Assembly (NCBI RefSeq): GCF_036014015.1
Contig: NZ_CP107905.1
Span: 10,230,001 to 10,294,000 of the forward strand
DNA: 64,000 nt
From: Streptomyces sp. NBC_00457
Lineage (GTDB): Bacteria > Actinomycetota > Actinomycetes > Streptomycetales > Streptomycetaceae
Direction: 5' to 3'
The position numbers and the translations under genes are program-made. Shown piece after piece: positions 44,190-53,359 of the stretch (positions within the stretch are counted from its first letter, which is position 1; each line of letters begins with the position of its first letter). A model generated the notes under the pieces. That model was not told where the DNA came from, did no database searches, and saw only the letters and a program-made list of their open reading frames with translations.

Positions 44190-44542
44190 GTCAGGAGGCG
44201 ATGGGTGGGGAGGTTTCCTTGGCTCCCGGCTGTCCGAGGGAAGGGCCGACGGCCCATAGCGAGCCGGGGGAGCGGCTGCCCAGCAGGCTGCTGCGGGCCA
44301 GGTGGTCCTCGTCGCGGGCGGTGGAGTCGTCGGGGAGGCGGCGGGTCACGGGCGCGACGTACAGCGCGTCGGCCGACCGAGTCGAGCAGGCCGCGTTCGG
44401 CGGTTTGCGCGAGCTGCTGGAAGTAGCGCAGGTCGGTGACGCGTTCGGGCTGGGTGCGCGGGTGGCGCCAGGCGGCGTCGTGGTGGCCGGCGTTCACCAG
44501 GTAGGCGTTGAGATGCGGGCGTCTGGGGCTGGTCGCGGGCAT
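44190..44542 (-). pseudogene. LLM monooxygenase remnant (NtaA/SnaA type)
   Basis: From ATG 44542 the minus strand encodes HLNAYLVNAGHHDAAWRHPR and VTDLRYFQQLAQTAERGLLD. This is the start of an NtaA/DszA-type flavin monooxygenase (usual GHHxxAWR...AERGxFD). After about 57 residues the sequence changes and no barrel follows, so most of the gene is deleted. It sits between the permease and TauD genes, where an intact monooxygenase would be expected. The leftover 3' part reads nothing recognisable. Confidence 0.65.
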
Positions 44543-44673
44543 GGGGTTCCTCGGATCGGGGGCGGTGAGACGCAAAGGGCAGGGAGGCGGGCGGGGCAGG
44601 AGGCGAGCGGGGCAGGAGGCGAGCGGGGCCCTGCGACGGAACCGGGTGGCGGTGGGACGAGCCGGCGGCCGGG

Positions 44674-45624
44674 TCAGTCGCCCGCGGGTGCGCGCCAGGA
44701 GCTGAGCCGCCGCTCGACGGCGACCAGGAACTGGTTGAAGGCAACGCCGATGGCGGAGATCGTGATGATGCCCGCGTACATCTGCGGGATCGCGAAGTTG
44801 TACTGGGAGGCGTTGATCAGATAGCCGAGGCCCGCCTTCGCGCCGATCATCTCCGCGGCGACCAGCACCAGAATGGACACCGCTCCGGCCAGCCGGATGC
44901 CGGTGAACATCACCGGCACCGACGCCGGCAGGATGACCTTCTGGAACAGCCGGGGCGCGGGCAGGTCCATCGACTTCGCCAGCTTCAGCAGGGTCGGGTC
45001 GACGTTGCGGACCGCGCTGATGGTGTTGAGCAGGATCGGCCAGGTGCACGCGTACACCACGATGGAGATCTTCGACGTCTCGCCGATGCCCAGCAGCAGC
45101 ACGAACACCGGCAGCAGGGCCAGCGCGGCGGTGTTGCGGAACACCTCCAGCAACGGGCCGAGGAGGTCGGCGACCGGCCGGTACCAGCCGATCAGCAGGC
45201 CCAGCGGCACGGCCACGGCCACGGCGATACCGAATCCGCTGAACGAACGAGTCAGGCTGGCACGCGCGTTGTCGGCGAGCTGACCGTTCACGGCCAGCTC
45301 CCACCAGGCGCGCGCGACCTCGCTGAACGGCGGCAGGAAGGTCCGGTCGACCAGGCCGAACCGCGGGGCCGTCTCCCACAGCAGCACCAGAGCCAGGATC
45401 GCCGCGGACTTGGTTGCCCCCTTGACCAGCAGATTCGGCAGTCGGCGGGCCGCCTGGCGGTACCGGGCCGTCGCAGGGGCGATTCGGCGCTCGTCCGACG
45501 GCGATGCGCCCGGTGGCGTGGACGCCGCGTGCGTGGCGGAGGGAGGGCGAGGGATGGGCCCTGCGGTGCTCACAGAGTCCGGCGCCGTGCTCTTCTCGGT
45601 GGCCGTGCCGGATGTGGTGCTCAT
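44674..45624 (-). CDS. ABC transporter permease, SsuC/TauC family
   Basis: Permease of 316 residues. A long Pro/Thr/Ser-rich cytosolic N-terminus (~65 residues) precedes six TM helices. The EAA loop reads KLAKSMDLPAPRLFQKVILP, and LLGPLLEVFRNTAALALLPV with FVLLLGIGETSKISIVVYA are typical. ATG 45624 overlaps the ATPase stop (ATGA). Partner of the ATPase and binding protein upstream. Confidence 0.9.
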   Translation of the reverse strand: MSTTSGTATEKSTAPDSVSTAGPIPRPPSATHAASTPPGASPSDERRIAPATARYRQAARRLPNLLVKGATKSAAILALVLLWETAPRFGLVDRTFLPPFSEVARAWWELAVNGQLADNARASLTRSFSGFGIAVAVAVPLGLLIGWYRPVADLLGPLLEVFRNTAALALLPVFVLLLGIGETSKISIVVYACTWPILLNTISAVRNVDPTLLKLAKSMDLPAPRLFQKVILPASVPVMFTGIRLAGAVSILVLVAAEMIGAKAGLGYLINASQYNFAIPQMYAGIITISAIGVAFNQFLVAVERRLSSWRAPAGD

Positions 45625-46469
45625 ACGGAAACCGCCTCCCTCTCCAACTGCTGGGCCCTGGCCACCTCGTCCTGCAGCAGCGACCAGATCTCGTGCCGGT
45701 GTCGGGCGAACTCGGAACTGGAGCGGAGGTCGTCCGTCGCCGTACGGGAGCCGAAGGCGACCGGCACGACCTGCTTGATGCGGCCCGGTCTCGACGTCAT
45801 GACGGCGACGCGCTGTCCCAGGTAGACGGCCTCGTCGATGCCGTGCGTGATGAAGACGACGGTCTTGCCGGTGCGCTGCCAGATGCGCAGCAGTTCGTCC
45901 TGGAGGGATTCCCGGGTCTGGGCGTCCAGTGCGGCGAACGGCTCGTCCATCAGGAGCACATCGGGGTCGTAGGCGAGGCTGCGGGCGATCGCCACCCGCT
46001 GCCGCATTCCGCCGGACAGCTCGTGCGGATGGCGGTTCTCGAAGCCGGACAGACCCACCAGGTCCAGGAACTCCCGGGCGCGGGCGGGTCGTTGGCGCCG
46101 TGGGACGCCGGTGGCCTCCAGACCGAACTCCACATTGCCCTGCGCCGTGCGCCACGGCAGCAGCGCGTACTGCTGGAAGACGATGCCCCGGTCCAGGCCC
46201 GGGCCGGTGACCGGTCGGCCGTCCAGCAGGATCCGCCCGGCGGTGGGCCGGGCGAGGCCAGCGAGCAGGTCCAGCAGCGTCGATTTACCGCAACCGCTGG
46301 GACCGACCAGGACGACGAACTCACCGGCCGCGATCTCCAGGTCGATGCCGTCGAGGGCGGTGAACCGGGTGGTCTGCCCATACCCCCTGCGGTCCTTGAC
46401 GGGGAAGTCCTTCCGTACGTCCTCGAACACGACCTTGGGCGTCGTGGACTGCGTGGTGGATTCCGGCAT
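45621..46469 (-). CDS. ABC transporter ATPase, SsuB/TauB family
   Basis: ATPase of 282 residues with intact Walker A GPSGCGKSTLLDLLAGLA, Q-loop VFQQYALLPWRTA, signature ELSGGMRQRVAIARSLA, Walker B LLMDEPFAALDAQT and H-loop ITHGIDEAV. Four bases separate the preceding stop from its ATG at 46469. The C-terminal ~40 residues (RHRHEIWSLLQDEVARAQQL) are typical of sulfonate/nitrate ATPases. Confidence 0.92.
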   Translation of the reverse strand: MPESTTQSTTPKVVFEDVRKDFPVKDRRGYGQTTRFTALDGIDLEIAAGEFVVLVGPSGCGKSTLLDLLAGLARPTAGRILLDGRPVTGPGLDRGIVFQQYALLPWRTAQGNVEFGLEATGVPRRQRPARAREFLDLVGLSGFENRHPHELSGGMRQRVAIARSLAYDPDVLLMDEPFAALDAQTRESLQDELLRIWQRTGKTVVFITHGIDEAVYLGQRVAVMTSRPGRIKQVVPVAFGSRTATDDLRSSSEFARHRHEIWSLLQDEVARAQQLEREAVSV

Positions 46470-46473
46470 GGGA

Positions 46474-47520
46474 TCAGCTCCCGCTCTCGGTGGCGGAGGA
46501 CGACTTCTGGTTGCCGTTGAACTCATTGGTATAGAGGTCCGACAACGTGACCTGGCCCTTCTGGATGTCACCGCGTTCGACCAGCCAGTCGATCCACGGC
46601 TTGAGTTCCTCACCGGTGATCAGGCCCGACTTCTCGGCGACGCCGTAGGAGCGCCAGTACTTCAAAGGCGCGGCGTCTTCGTTGCGGCCGCGCTTCTTCA
46701 CGATCTCGGTCATCCGGGCGACGACCTCGTCGTGCGGAGTGGAACGGGACCAGTCGATGGCTCGTCCCACGGCGGTGACGAAGGTCCGGGCGGTGTCCGG
46801 GTTCTGGTTCAGGAATCGGTCGGTCATCACATACGTGCCGGCGCTGAAGGCGCCGAGCAGTTTGTAGTCCGTGAAAAGCGGGCGAATACCACCGGCCGCC
46901 AGTGCCTTGTCGCGCAGAATGCCGCCGAGTACGGCGACCTCGATCTGCTTCTGACGCAGCGATTGCTCGGTGTTGACCGGAGGCACCACGAGCGGCTCGA
47001 CCTTGCCGATGTCCGCCCGGGACAGGCCGCCGCGCTGTAGATAGATGTCCAGCATGGCCTCGGAGTGGGCGCCGAGGGTGTTCATCCCGACCTTCGTGCC
47101 GATCAGGTCCCGGGGCGACCGTATCGGGCTGTCGTCGAGGACGTAGAAGCCGTTGTAGGCGTACTTGTCGGCGCCGTAGTAGCTGATGACGGACTTGATG
47201 GGGGCGTTGTTCGCGGCCAGTTTGACGACCGCGCCGTTGAACGCGCCGCCGAAGTCGACCTGGCCCGTGGCCGCGGTCTGGATGTCCTGCGGACCGCTGA
47301 TCGTGTTACCGACCCACTTCAGCGTCACATCCTCCAAGTAGCCGAGGTCCTCGGCCAGTTCGGGCAAGATGACCTGGCCTGCCCAGCCCTGGTATCTGAG
47401 GGTCTTGGTCTGGTTCTTGGCGGCAGAGGCCCCGGACGCGGACGTGCCGCAGCTCACGGCCACCGCCGAAAGACCGAGCAGGGAGAGGAATTGGCGTCGG
47501 GTCGATGCCGTAGTGGCCAT
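46474..47520 (-). CDS. ABC transporter substrate-binding protein (TAT-like lipoprotein)
   Basis: Binding protein of 348 residues. The N-terminus MATTASTRRQFLSLLGLSAV with TRRQFL is a twin-arginine type export signal, followed by VAVSCG as a lipobox. NMT1/SsuA-like body: VILPELAEDLGYLEDVTLKW, TGQVDFGGAFNGAVVKLAAN and TKVGMNTLGAHSEAMLDIYL. First structural gene of the transporter-TauD operon, 132 bases after a leader peptide. Ligand probably taurine or another sulfonate, given TauD in the operon. Confidence 0.9.
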   Translation of the reverse strand: MATTASTRRQFLSLLGLSAVAVSCGTSASGASAAKNQTKTLRYQGWAGQVILPELAEDLGYLEDVTLKWVGNTISGPQDIQTAATGQVDFGGAFNGAVVKLAANNAPIKSVISYYGADKYAYNGFYVLDDSPIRSPRDLIGTKVGMNTLGAHSEAMLDIYLQRGGLSRADIGKVEPLVVPPVNTEQSLRQKQIEVAVLGGILRDKALAAGGIRPLFTDYKLLGAFSAGTYVMTDRFLNQNPDTARTFVTAVGRAIDWSRSTPHDEVVARMTEIVKKRGRNEDAAPLKYWRSYGVAEKSGLITGEELKPWIDWLVERGDIQKGQVTLSDLYTNEFNGNQKSSSATESGS

Positions 47521-47652
47521 GGAAAGTTCCTGTTCAAAGGAATGGGGACTGACGTGAAATCGGGGGACGCAGGCACGCCCGTTCCAAAAGGGAAATGAGG
47601 CCGCGTCAGTTCGACGTGAAATGGAGCGGGAGAACGATGCCCTTCGGCCTGT

Positions 47653-47736
47653 TCAGCGGCCGACGGCACAGATGGCGCTGGCCTGACGTCGCAGATCGAC
47701 GTGCAGGCGCGCGGCGAGGTTCTCGGACTTGCTCAC
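47653..47736 (-). CDS. Sulfur-operon leader peptide (single Cys)
   Basis: A 27-residue ORF whose C-terminal part reads LHVDLRRQASAICAVGR. It fits the V-D-L-x-R...S-A-x-C leader pattern. Start GTG 47736, or GTG 47742 two codons upstream; no strong ribosome site is seen. Precedes the binding-protein gene of the TauD operon. Confidence 0.65.
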   Translation of the reverse strand: MSKSENLAARLHVDLRRQASAICAVGR

Positions 47737-47890
47737 AATCACGAGAGTTGCAGCGAAATCCAGCCGGGTCAATGTCGCTTGCGTATACGTCTCACATTCT
47801 CAATGGGCCGACATGCGAATGAAGTGCGGCGTTCACAATTCTCCGGATGGGGGGTGGCGTGGCGACTGCCGTTTGTGCCGGCCCCGGCCG

Positions 47891-48724
47891 TCAGCACAGT
47901 GACTGAACGGCATAGACGGCACCGAGGGCGGTGGCCAGGGTGCCGAGCAGGAGGCGCAGTGCGGTCTCGGGCAGCCGAGGTTGCAGATGTGCCCCGAGGT
48001 AGCCGCCGATCAGTCCGCCGAGACCGCAGGCCAGGCCGAGGTACCAGTCGGGGGCGATGTCACCGGAGCCGGTCAGGGACAACAGCGCGAAGGCCGCGGT
48101 ACCGGCCACGGAGGTGGCGAACGTGGAGGCGAGGGCGGCCGGTGCCACCCGGGCGACGGGCATGCCCCGGCCGACCAGGACGGGGCCGAGGATGGATCCG
48201 CCGCCGATCCCGTAGATCCCGCCGACAACGCCGACGACCAGGGCCAGTCCGGTGACGGCTCGAGGAGAGGGTTCCGCGGCTTGGGCCGGCCGGGTGGGCT
48301 GGAGGGTGCGCCCGATCAGCCACAAGCCCAGCGGCATCAGCAGAGCCGCGACCAGAAGGCGGAACGCGGTGGCCCCCGGGACGGCGAAGACCCGTGCCAC
48401 GGCGCCGATGACCACACCGGGCAGAGTGCCGGTCACCAGGCGGCGCGTCAGCGGGCTGTACAGAAGGCCCTCGCGGTGGTGGCGCAGCAGGGCGCCGGGG
48501 CCGGCCACCACGTTGTACAGCAGGTTGGTGGGCGTGACCGCGGGGCTGGGCACCCCGAGTGCGCTCAACTGCACGGGAAGCAGGAACACCGCTCCCGAAA
48601 CGCCCACCGGCGCGGTCACCACCGCGATGAGCAGGCCGACGGCCAGACCTGCCAGCCCTGTTGACCATGTCACGGCAGCCCTCTGATTCGAACGTCCGGC
48701 CAGTATCGCCGCCGTGCTCTCCAC
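47891..48724 (-). CDS. TauE/SafE-family sulfite (sulfoacetate) exporter
   Basis: Membrane protein of up to 277 residues with about eight TM helices in the duplicated TauE/SafE plan: LAGLAVGLLIAVVTAPVGVS opens the first half and LALVVGVVGGIYGIGGGSIL the second, the latter with the family glycine-rich motif. Members export sulfite or sulfonates formed during sulfonate breakdown. Two starts have good ribosome sites: GTG 48724 and GTG 48673; the latter removes 17 polar residues. It lies between sulfur operons and transcription may be independent. Confidence 0.88.
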   Translation of the reverse strand: MESTAAILAGRSNQRAAVTWSTGLAGLAVGLLIAVVTAPVGVSGAVFLLPVQLSALGVPSPAVTPTNLLYNVVAGPGALLRHHREGLLYSPLTRRLVTGTLPGVVIGAVARVFAVPGATAFRLLVAALLMPLGLWLIGRTLQPTRPAQAAEPSPRAVTGLALVVGVVGGIYGIGGGSILGPVLVGRGMPVARVAPAALASTFATSVAGTAAFALLSLTGSGDIAPDWYLGLACGLGGLIGGYLGAHLQPRLPETALRLLLGTLATALGAVYAVQSLC

Positions 48725-48805
48725 TGCCGACCCTCAGGAACTGCGCAATCGGTCTCCCCGAACGTCCCCGACGTCCCCGAAGCCACCCACGTCCCCGCCT
48801 CTCGG

Positions 48806-50035
48806 TCAGGCGGGCAGGACGAACGGAGGGTGAGCGCCGTTGAGGAAGTAGTGGCCGACATCGCGGAGCCGGTGGGTGACGGGCTCGTACAGGGTGTGGG
48901 TCCGGGCATTGCGCCAGAACCGGTCGAAGCCCAGCCGCGCGGACGTGGAGCGGGCGCCGATGATGTCGAGGGCGCGGGTGGTGGACTCCTGCGCCGCCCT
49001 GGCCGCGGCGGCTTCGGCCATGGCCACGAGTGCGGAGATGTCGGCGGACTCGTCGTAGGTGAGGTCTTCGCCGCGTTCCAGCCCGCCGCGCACGGCTTCC
49101 AGTGCCTGATCGGTGAGTGCCGACGCGGAGCGGGTGAGGACGGTGAGTTCTCCGTAGGCGGTCTGCACTTGCGGGTCGTGCGGGGTACCGGCCGGCCAGT
49201 CGGGGAGCCAGGCCGCGCGGCCCGTCCTGCTGTACTCACGGGCTTCGGCGAGCACTCCCTCGGCCATGCCGAGAAGGAGCTGGGCGGAGAACAGACGCCC
49301 GACCGGAGATGCCAGGGCGGCCCGGGGCGACAGCAAGTCCTCGTCCGCGGACAGGGAGCCGAGCACGTCCTCGGCACCCACCCGTACGTCGTCGAACTCC
49401 ACGCTGCCGCCGGCCGCGAGCCGGTGGCCGAAGGTGTCGGCGTCCCCGTCGATCGCCACACCGCGACGGGTGGGATCCACCACGACGGCGAGTGGTTCAC
49501 CCGTGTCCTCCCGCACGGCGCGCACGGCGAGACGGTCGGCTACCAGGACCCCGGTGGTGTAGCTCTGCCGGCCGTCGAGCACCAGGCCCTTGGAGGTCTT
49601 GACCAGCATCAGAGGCGGCTCCTGACGCGCGAAACCGCCGCCCCAGCACCACTGTTCGGCCGCGGACCGTTCTTCCGTCTGCGCGGCGAGAGCGGGCCCG
49701 GCGAAGAACCGGGCGCTCCACGACAAGAAGTAGTGACAGCCGAGCAGTTGACCGATCGCGCCGTCGGCCGTGGCGATCTCCCGGACGACGGCGTAAGCCG
49801 TGAGCCAGTCCGGGCCGCCTGCCGGGGACTCGGCCGGCATCAGCAGCGTCAGCAGTCCCGCCTCGCGCAGCCGGGACACCTCGTCGAACGGAGCCTTGCC
49901 CGCCTGCTCCCTGGCCACCGCGTCCGTGGCCAGGTCGTCCGCCGCCTCGCGGGCCACGCGCAGCCAGTGCGCATGGCCGTGCCCGGTTCGGTCGGACGGC
50001 GAGGTGGGGCGGGACGGCGCGGAGGCAAGGCCCAT
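48806..50035 (-). CDS. Acyl-CoA dehydrogenase-fold flavoprotein (SfnB/DszC-like)
   Basis: Flavin enzyme of 409 residues with the acyl-CoA dehydrogenase fold but of the branch acting as FMNH2-dependent monooxygenases in sulfur scavenging. N-terminal helical part (VSRLREAGLLTLLMPAESPA), middle beta-domain (WCWGGGFARQEPPLMLVKTS) and C-terminal helices with LDIIGARSTSARLGFDRFWR and NARTHTLYEPVTHR are visible. The R-N-A-R-T-H-T-L motif is typical of this branch. It follows the winged-helix regulator by 13 bases and is downstream of a Cys-Cys leader peptide. Confidence 0.87.
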   Translation of the reverse strand: MGLASAPSRPTSPSDRTGHGHAHWLRVAREAADDLATDAVAREQAGKAPFDEVSRLREAGLLTLLMPAESPAGGPDWLTAYAVVREIATADGAIGQLLGCHYFLSWSARFFAGPALAAQTEERSAAEQWCWGGGFARQEPPLMLVKTSKGLVLDGRQSYTTGVLVADRLAVRAVREDTGEPLAVVVDPTRRGVAIDGDADTFGHRLAAGGSVEFDDVRVGAEDVLGSLSADEDLLSPRAALASPVGRLFSAQLLLGMAEGVLAEAREYSRTGRAAWLPDWPAGTPHDPQVQTAYGELTVLTRSASALTDQALEAVRGGLERGEDLTYDESADISALVAMAEAAAARAAQESTTRALDIIGARSTSARLGFDRFWRNARTHTLYEPVTHRLRDVGHYFLNGAHPPFVLPA

Positions 50036-50048
50036 GGAAGTGGTCTCC

Positions 50049-50627
50049 TCAAGGTCGGCCGCAGGGCGCGGCGTCGGGGCTCCCCTGCTGATCGGGCACG
50101 TACTTGTAGCCCACGCGCCGAACGGTGACGATCCGGTGTCGGTAGGCCTGGCCCAGCTTGCGGCGCAGGCGGGCGATGTGGACGTCCACGGTGCGGCCGT
50201 CGCCGACGTGGTCGTAGCCCCAGACGGCCGCCACCAACCCAGCGCGCGAATGCACGTGGTGGGGATACTGAACGAGACGCGCCAGCAGCTCGAACTCCAG
50301 GTAGGTGAGGTCGAGTTCGCGTCCGTCCACCTCGGCGACATGGCGCGCGGGATCGATGCGGACGGCGTCGTCTCCCGTGCGCCGGGCAGGGGCCGGGTCC
50401 GCTGCGTCCGCGGCGGCGACCGGTCGGATCTCAGGTCGCGGCCTGTCCTTGACGAAGAGTTCGGCCGGATCGGTGCCCTCGGGGACGAGCAGGAGGTAGC
50501 CGACGAGCGGCGCGGAAGTGTGTCCCCTAAGGCCCCTCTGCGCGGTGTCGCCCACCAGGCGGAGACGGGGCGTGTCGGAGAGCCGCGGATCGTGTGGGGT
50601 GGCCTGGGCCGGAAGTGCCGTGGTCAT
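50049..50627 (-). CDS. Orphan OmpR-type winged-helix DNA-binding protein (no receiver)
   Basis: Transcription factor of 192 residues. Only the C-terminal Trans_reg_C winged helix is recognisable (RELDLTYLEFELLARLVQYP, VHIARLRRKLGQAYRHRIVT, VRRVGYKYVP). The first ~95 residues have no receiver domain or phosphorylation site (GYLLLVPEGTDPAELFVKDR), so control must be by another signal. It is cotranscribed with the acyl-CoA dehydrogenase-like gene behind a Cys-Cys leader, making it itself cysteine-regulated. Confidence 0.85.
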   Translation of the reverse strand: MTTALPAQATPHDPRLSDTPRLRLVGDTAQRGLRGHTSAPLVGYLLLVPEGTDPAELFVKDRPRPEIRPVAAADAADPAPARRTGDDAVRIDPARHVAEVDGRELDLTYLEFELLARLVQYPHHVHSRAGLVAAVWGYDHVGDGRTVDVHIARLRRKLGQAYRHRIVTVRRVGYKYVPDQQGSPDAAPCGRP

Positions 50628-50686
50628 GGCGGTTGTCCCTCAGAAGTGTGTCGAGCCGTCAGGCGTTGTGGGTGACTTCGCGTGCC

Positions 50687-50770
50687 TTACGGGCGACAGC
50701 AGGCGGCACTGACGACGTGACCGAAGTCGACATGCCGGCGACGAACGAGTCGTTGCTGCTTACGGGACAT
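50687..50770 (-). CDS. Cys-Cys leader peptide upstream of the wHTH-flavoprotein operon
   Basis: A 27-residue ORF with RRRHVDFGHVVSAACCRP at its C-terminus and two adjacent Cys codons before the last two residues. ATG 50770 is preferred because CAGGATGA lies ahead of it; two more in-frame ATGs sit just upstream. The stop is 59 bases before the regulator gene. Confidence 0.75.
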   Translation of the reverse strand: MSRKQQRLVRRRHVDFGHVVSAACCRP

Positions 50771-50810
50771 GTGCATCATCCTGCGCACCCTCGGTGAACG
50801 CCGTCAAGGC

Positions 50811-50842
50811 TTCCCTAGTAATTCCATAGGGAAAGTAGGGAA
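50811..50842 (-). promoter_or_regulatory. TTCCCTA/TAGGGAA operator
   Basis: TTCCCTA (50811-50817) and TAGGGAA (50827-50833) are perfect arms with a 9-base centre; a third TAGGGAA follows as a direct repeat at 50836-50842. The site lies upstream of the leader peptide, just past a TTGACG -35-like hexamer. A TAGGGAT also occurs upstream of the 42420-42521 leader. Confidence 0.55.
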
Positions 50843-50846
50843 GGTC

Positions 50847-52823
50847 TCACACTCTGAGAGGTCGGCCGTCCACCGGAGACGTCGCCGGCTCGGCCTCGGT
50901 GGCTCTCAGCGTGCGCAGGAGTGCGCGGGCGACCGCGTCGTTCTGGCGGAAAGCCGGCGCGTCGGTGTGCGGGCGGGCGAAGGCGGCGACGGCCCGGCTG
51001 CTGGTGGGGGCGCCGAGCGCGATGCGGCGGGGGTGGAGGTCGCCGAGGGACGGGTCGACGAGGTGGCCGTCCGCGGGGGAGACGGCGAGCAGGCCGGAGC
51101 GGTGGGTGTGGGTGAGGTCGGCGATGACCTCCTCGCTGAGGGCGCCGGTCCGGTGCAGGTCGCGCAGGAGGGCGTCCTCGCTGCGGTCGAGGGAGGGGCC
51201 CGGCAGGTACGCCTCGATCAGGGCCGTGGCGTGGGTGGTGTGGCCGGGGACGGTGGGGCTGATCGCGGTGAAGGTGCCGGCGGACTCGTCGGTGCCGATC
51301 CGGACACCGGCGCCCAGGAAGTGGACGATGCCGGCCCGGGACAGCGCCAGGAGTTGGCGCAGGCGGAAGCCGGGCGGGCCGGAGGCCAGGAAGCTGAAGA
51401 AGCCGTGCCACCAGCCGTCGAGTTCCTCGGCGACGGAACGGGCGGTCAGCCGTCCCGCGGCGACCAGGCCGGGCAGTTGGCCGTAGACGGAGAGCAGTCC
51501 TAGGAACGCTCCGAGGTCGGCGCTGAACCCCGGGTCCTCGCGGCGGGCGACATCCTCGGCGATGTGCTCGCGCAGGTGATCCTGGAACGCGTCCGCCGTC
51601 GGGAACACGAGGCCGTCCAGCGGACGGTCCAGAGCCTCGAAGTCCAGACGGTCCGTCGGATCGGGCACCGCCGTGGCGACGAGGGCCGCCATGTCGTCGT
51701 CGTACCAGCCCAGACGGTCGTACGCGGCGATGAAGTCCGCCCAGGGGAGAGCGGTGCGCCCGGGATGGGCGCGAAAGAGCTCGTGGTAGTGGCCGAAGCC
51801 GATCTCCTTCGCCATCAGCGGCCACACATCGCGCCGCAGGTCCAGCGGGCGTCCCCCGGCGAGCAGCGCATCGACCGCCTCGGGGCCGAAGTGGCGCGGC
51901 AGCGGGGGGCGGGGCCCTTGGAGTCGGTAGCGAGTCTTGGAGTGGTACGGCACTCCGCGCCGCGATCCGACGTGGAGGACGGGCTCGCGGCCCGAGGGGA
52001 GGTAGGTGAGGGTGCCGTCGGCCTGGGGGCGGAAGCTGCCGCCGCGGCCTTCGGTGAGCAGTGCCATCAGGTCGATGAAGGCCAGCCCGAAGCCGCGTAG
52101 GAGGACGTGTTCGCCGGGCCGCAGTCCGGACAGGTCGGCGTCGGCGGAGAACTCCGGCGGGAGGTGGATACGGCCGTGGCGGAGGGCGAAGGCGGCGTGG
52201 TCGCGGTGCTCGGCGCTGGGCGTGGAGCCGATGTGTCCCTGGGCGAGAACCACCAGGTCGGCGGTGAGCGGAGAGGTGCGCTCGGCCAGGTGCACGTGTT
52301 GCGGGCCGTCCGAGGGGCCGGTGACGGCGGTGGCGGTGGTGCGGTGCCACTCGACGGTGACCGACGGTGGCAGCTCTGTGAGGGCCTTGCGGAACACCCA
52401 GTCCAGGTAGGCGCTCTGGGCACGGCGGGTGGGGAAGTCCGTCCCGGCGAGCGTGCGCAGTTCGGCGAGCACCTCCGGGTCGGCGGGCTCGGTGTACGGG
52501 GCGTGACGCGGGATCCGGTCGGCGAACTGGGCGGCCCATTCGGCGAGCGAGGGGCCGGGCCGTACCGGGCCCTCGATGGTGGTCGACTCGTCGGTGAACA
52601 TGGTGACGTCCTCGGCCATGGAGTTCATCCGCAGCAGCGCCGACTGCTCGTGTCGCCAGACGCGTCCCGGGCCGGGCGGGTGCGGATCCACCAGGTGGAT
52701 CCGCAACTCCCGTGTCCCGTCCCACAGTTCGGGTGCGTTGGCGGCGATGCGCTCCAGCAGCCCCGTGGCGCGCGGCCCCGCGCCGACGACGACCAGGACG
52801 GCCGTGGAAGGGGTGGTGCTCAC
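50847..52823 (-). CDS. Large FAD/NAD(P)-binding protein
   Basis: Flavoprotein-like product of 658 residues. The N-terminal Rossmann dinucleotide motif VLVVVGAGPRATGLLERIAA is clear, followed by LHLVDP-like RIHLVDPHPPGPGRVWRHEQ and a second Rossmann part near RPGEHVLLRGFGLAFIDLMA. It belongs to the NAD_binding_9 type seen next to sulfur transporters in actinomycetes; its reaction is unknown to me. GTG 52823 overlaps the stop of the upstream small ORF (GTGA). No disruption is visible over its length. Confidence 0.8.
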   Translation of the reverse strand: MSTTPSTAVLVVVGAGPRATGLLERIAANAPELWDGTRELRIHLVDPHPPGPGRVWRHEQSALLRMNSMAEDVTMFTDESTTIEGPVRPGPSLAEWAAQFADRIPRHAPYTEPADPEVLAELRTLAGTDFPTRRAQSAYLDWVFRKALTELPPSVTVEWHRTTATAVTGPSDGPQHVHLAERTSPLTADLVVLAQGHIGSTPSAEHRDHAAFALRHGRIHLPPEFSADADLSGLRPGEHVLLRGFGLAFIDLMALLTEGRGGSFRPQADGTLTYLPSGREPVLHVGSRRGVPYHSKTRYRLQGPRPPLPRHFGPEAVDALLAGGRPLDLRRDVWPLMAKEIGFGHYHELFRAHPGRTALPWADFIAAYDRLGWYDDDMAALVATAVPDPTDRLDFEALDRPLDGLVFPTADAFQDHLREHIAEDVARREDPGFSADLGAFLGLLSVYGQLPGLVAAGRLTARSVAEELDGWWHGFFSFLASGPPGFRLRQLLALSRAGIVHFLGAGVRIGTDESAGTFTAISPTVPGHTTHATALIEAYLPGPSLDRSEDALLRDLHRTGALSEEVIADLTHTHRSGLLAVSPADGHLVDPSLGDLHPRRIALGAPTSSRAVAAFARPHTDAPAFRQNDAVARALLRTLRATEAEPATSPVDGRPLRV

Positions 52824-53062
52824 CGGTCACCGCCGATCACCGGGCGGGCGCCGGCGGCCGTCGCCGCGTTCGGCCGGTGGCGTAGGGCGGTCAGGTGGCC
52901 GCGCGGCCGTTGCAGCGGAGTGGGGTACCGGCCCACCACGTCCCACTGGTAAGCCCGGTTGCGGACAACGGAGTTGAGCACCATCGCGAAGAGCAGCAGG
53001 GCGCCCGCCCGATTCGGTGGCTTCGTGGCAGGGGTCGGCGTGACTTCGGAAGACGTGACCAT
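52820..53062 (-). pseudogene. Truncated amino-acid-type ABC permease N-terminus
   Basis: An 80-residue ORF begins MVTSSEVTPTPATKPPNRAG, then has one hydrophobic helix ending VVRNRAYQWDVVGRY. This matches the start of HisM/GltJ-type permeases; compare [19 protein letters not shown] in the intact permease at 55330-56352. After GRY the sequence becomes basic and low-complexity, so the membrane domain is lost. It may survive because it is coupled to the FAD-protein gene by a GTGA overlap and provides its ribosome entry (GGAGAG). Confidence 0.6.
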
Positions 53063-53323
53063 CGGGAGGCTCTCCGGGGGAGGGAATCGCGGGCGTGGGT
53101 GACCCTCGGGGCACTCGCAGGGAGCGCAACGGCACAGGCGCTGCGTCCATACGGTGCGGCCGGGGCTCGGCGTCGTCACCTTCGCCGCGTCCCTCAACGC
53201 GGCCGGAGAGGCTGCCGCGCATCGCGGAGCCGATCCGCCGTCGATCGTATGTGCCCACAGCACTGATGTGTCAACAACGCGTGGGAGAGGGCAGGTCGAG
53301 GCGGTCCGGCATTCAGGCCCTGC

Positions 53324-53352
53324 TTGACGAACAGCACGATGTACTGCTCAAT
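53324..53352 (+). promoter_or_regulatory. Possible promoter of the S-compound salvage operon
   Basis: TTGACG (53324-53329), 17-base spacer, CTCAAT (53347-53352), then 7 bases to the leader ATG. The -10 is weak. If correct, the leader peptide would be translated from a leaderless message. Confidence 0.35.
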
Positions 53353-53359
53353 TGACCGC

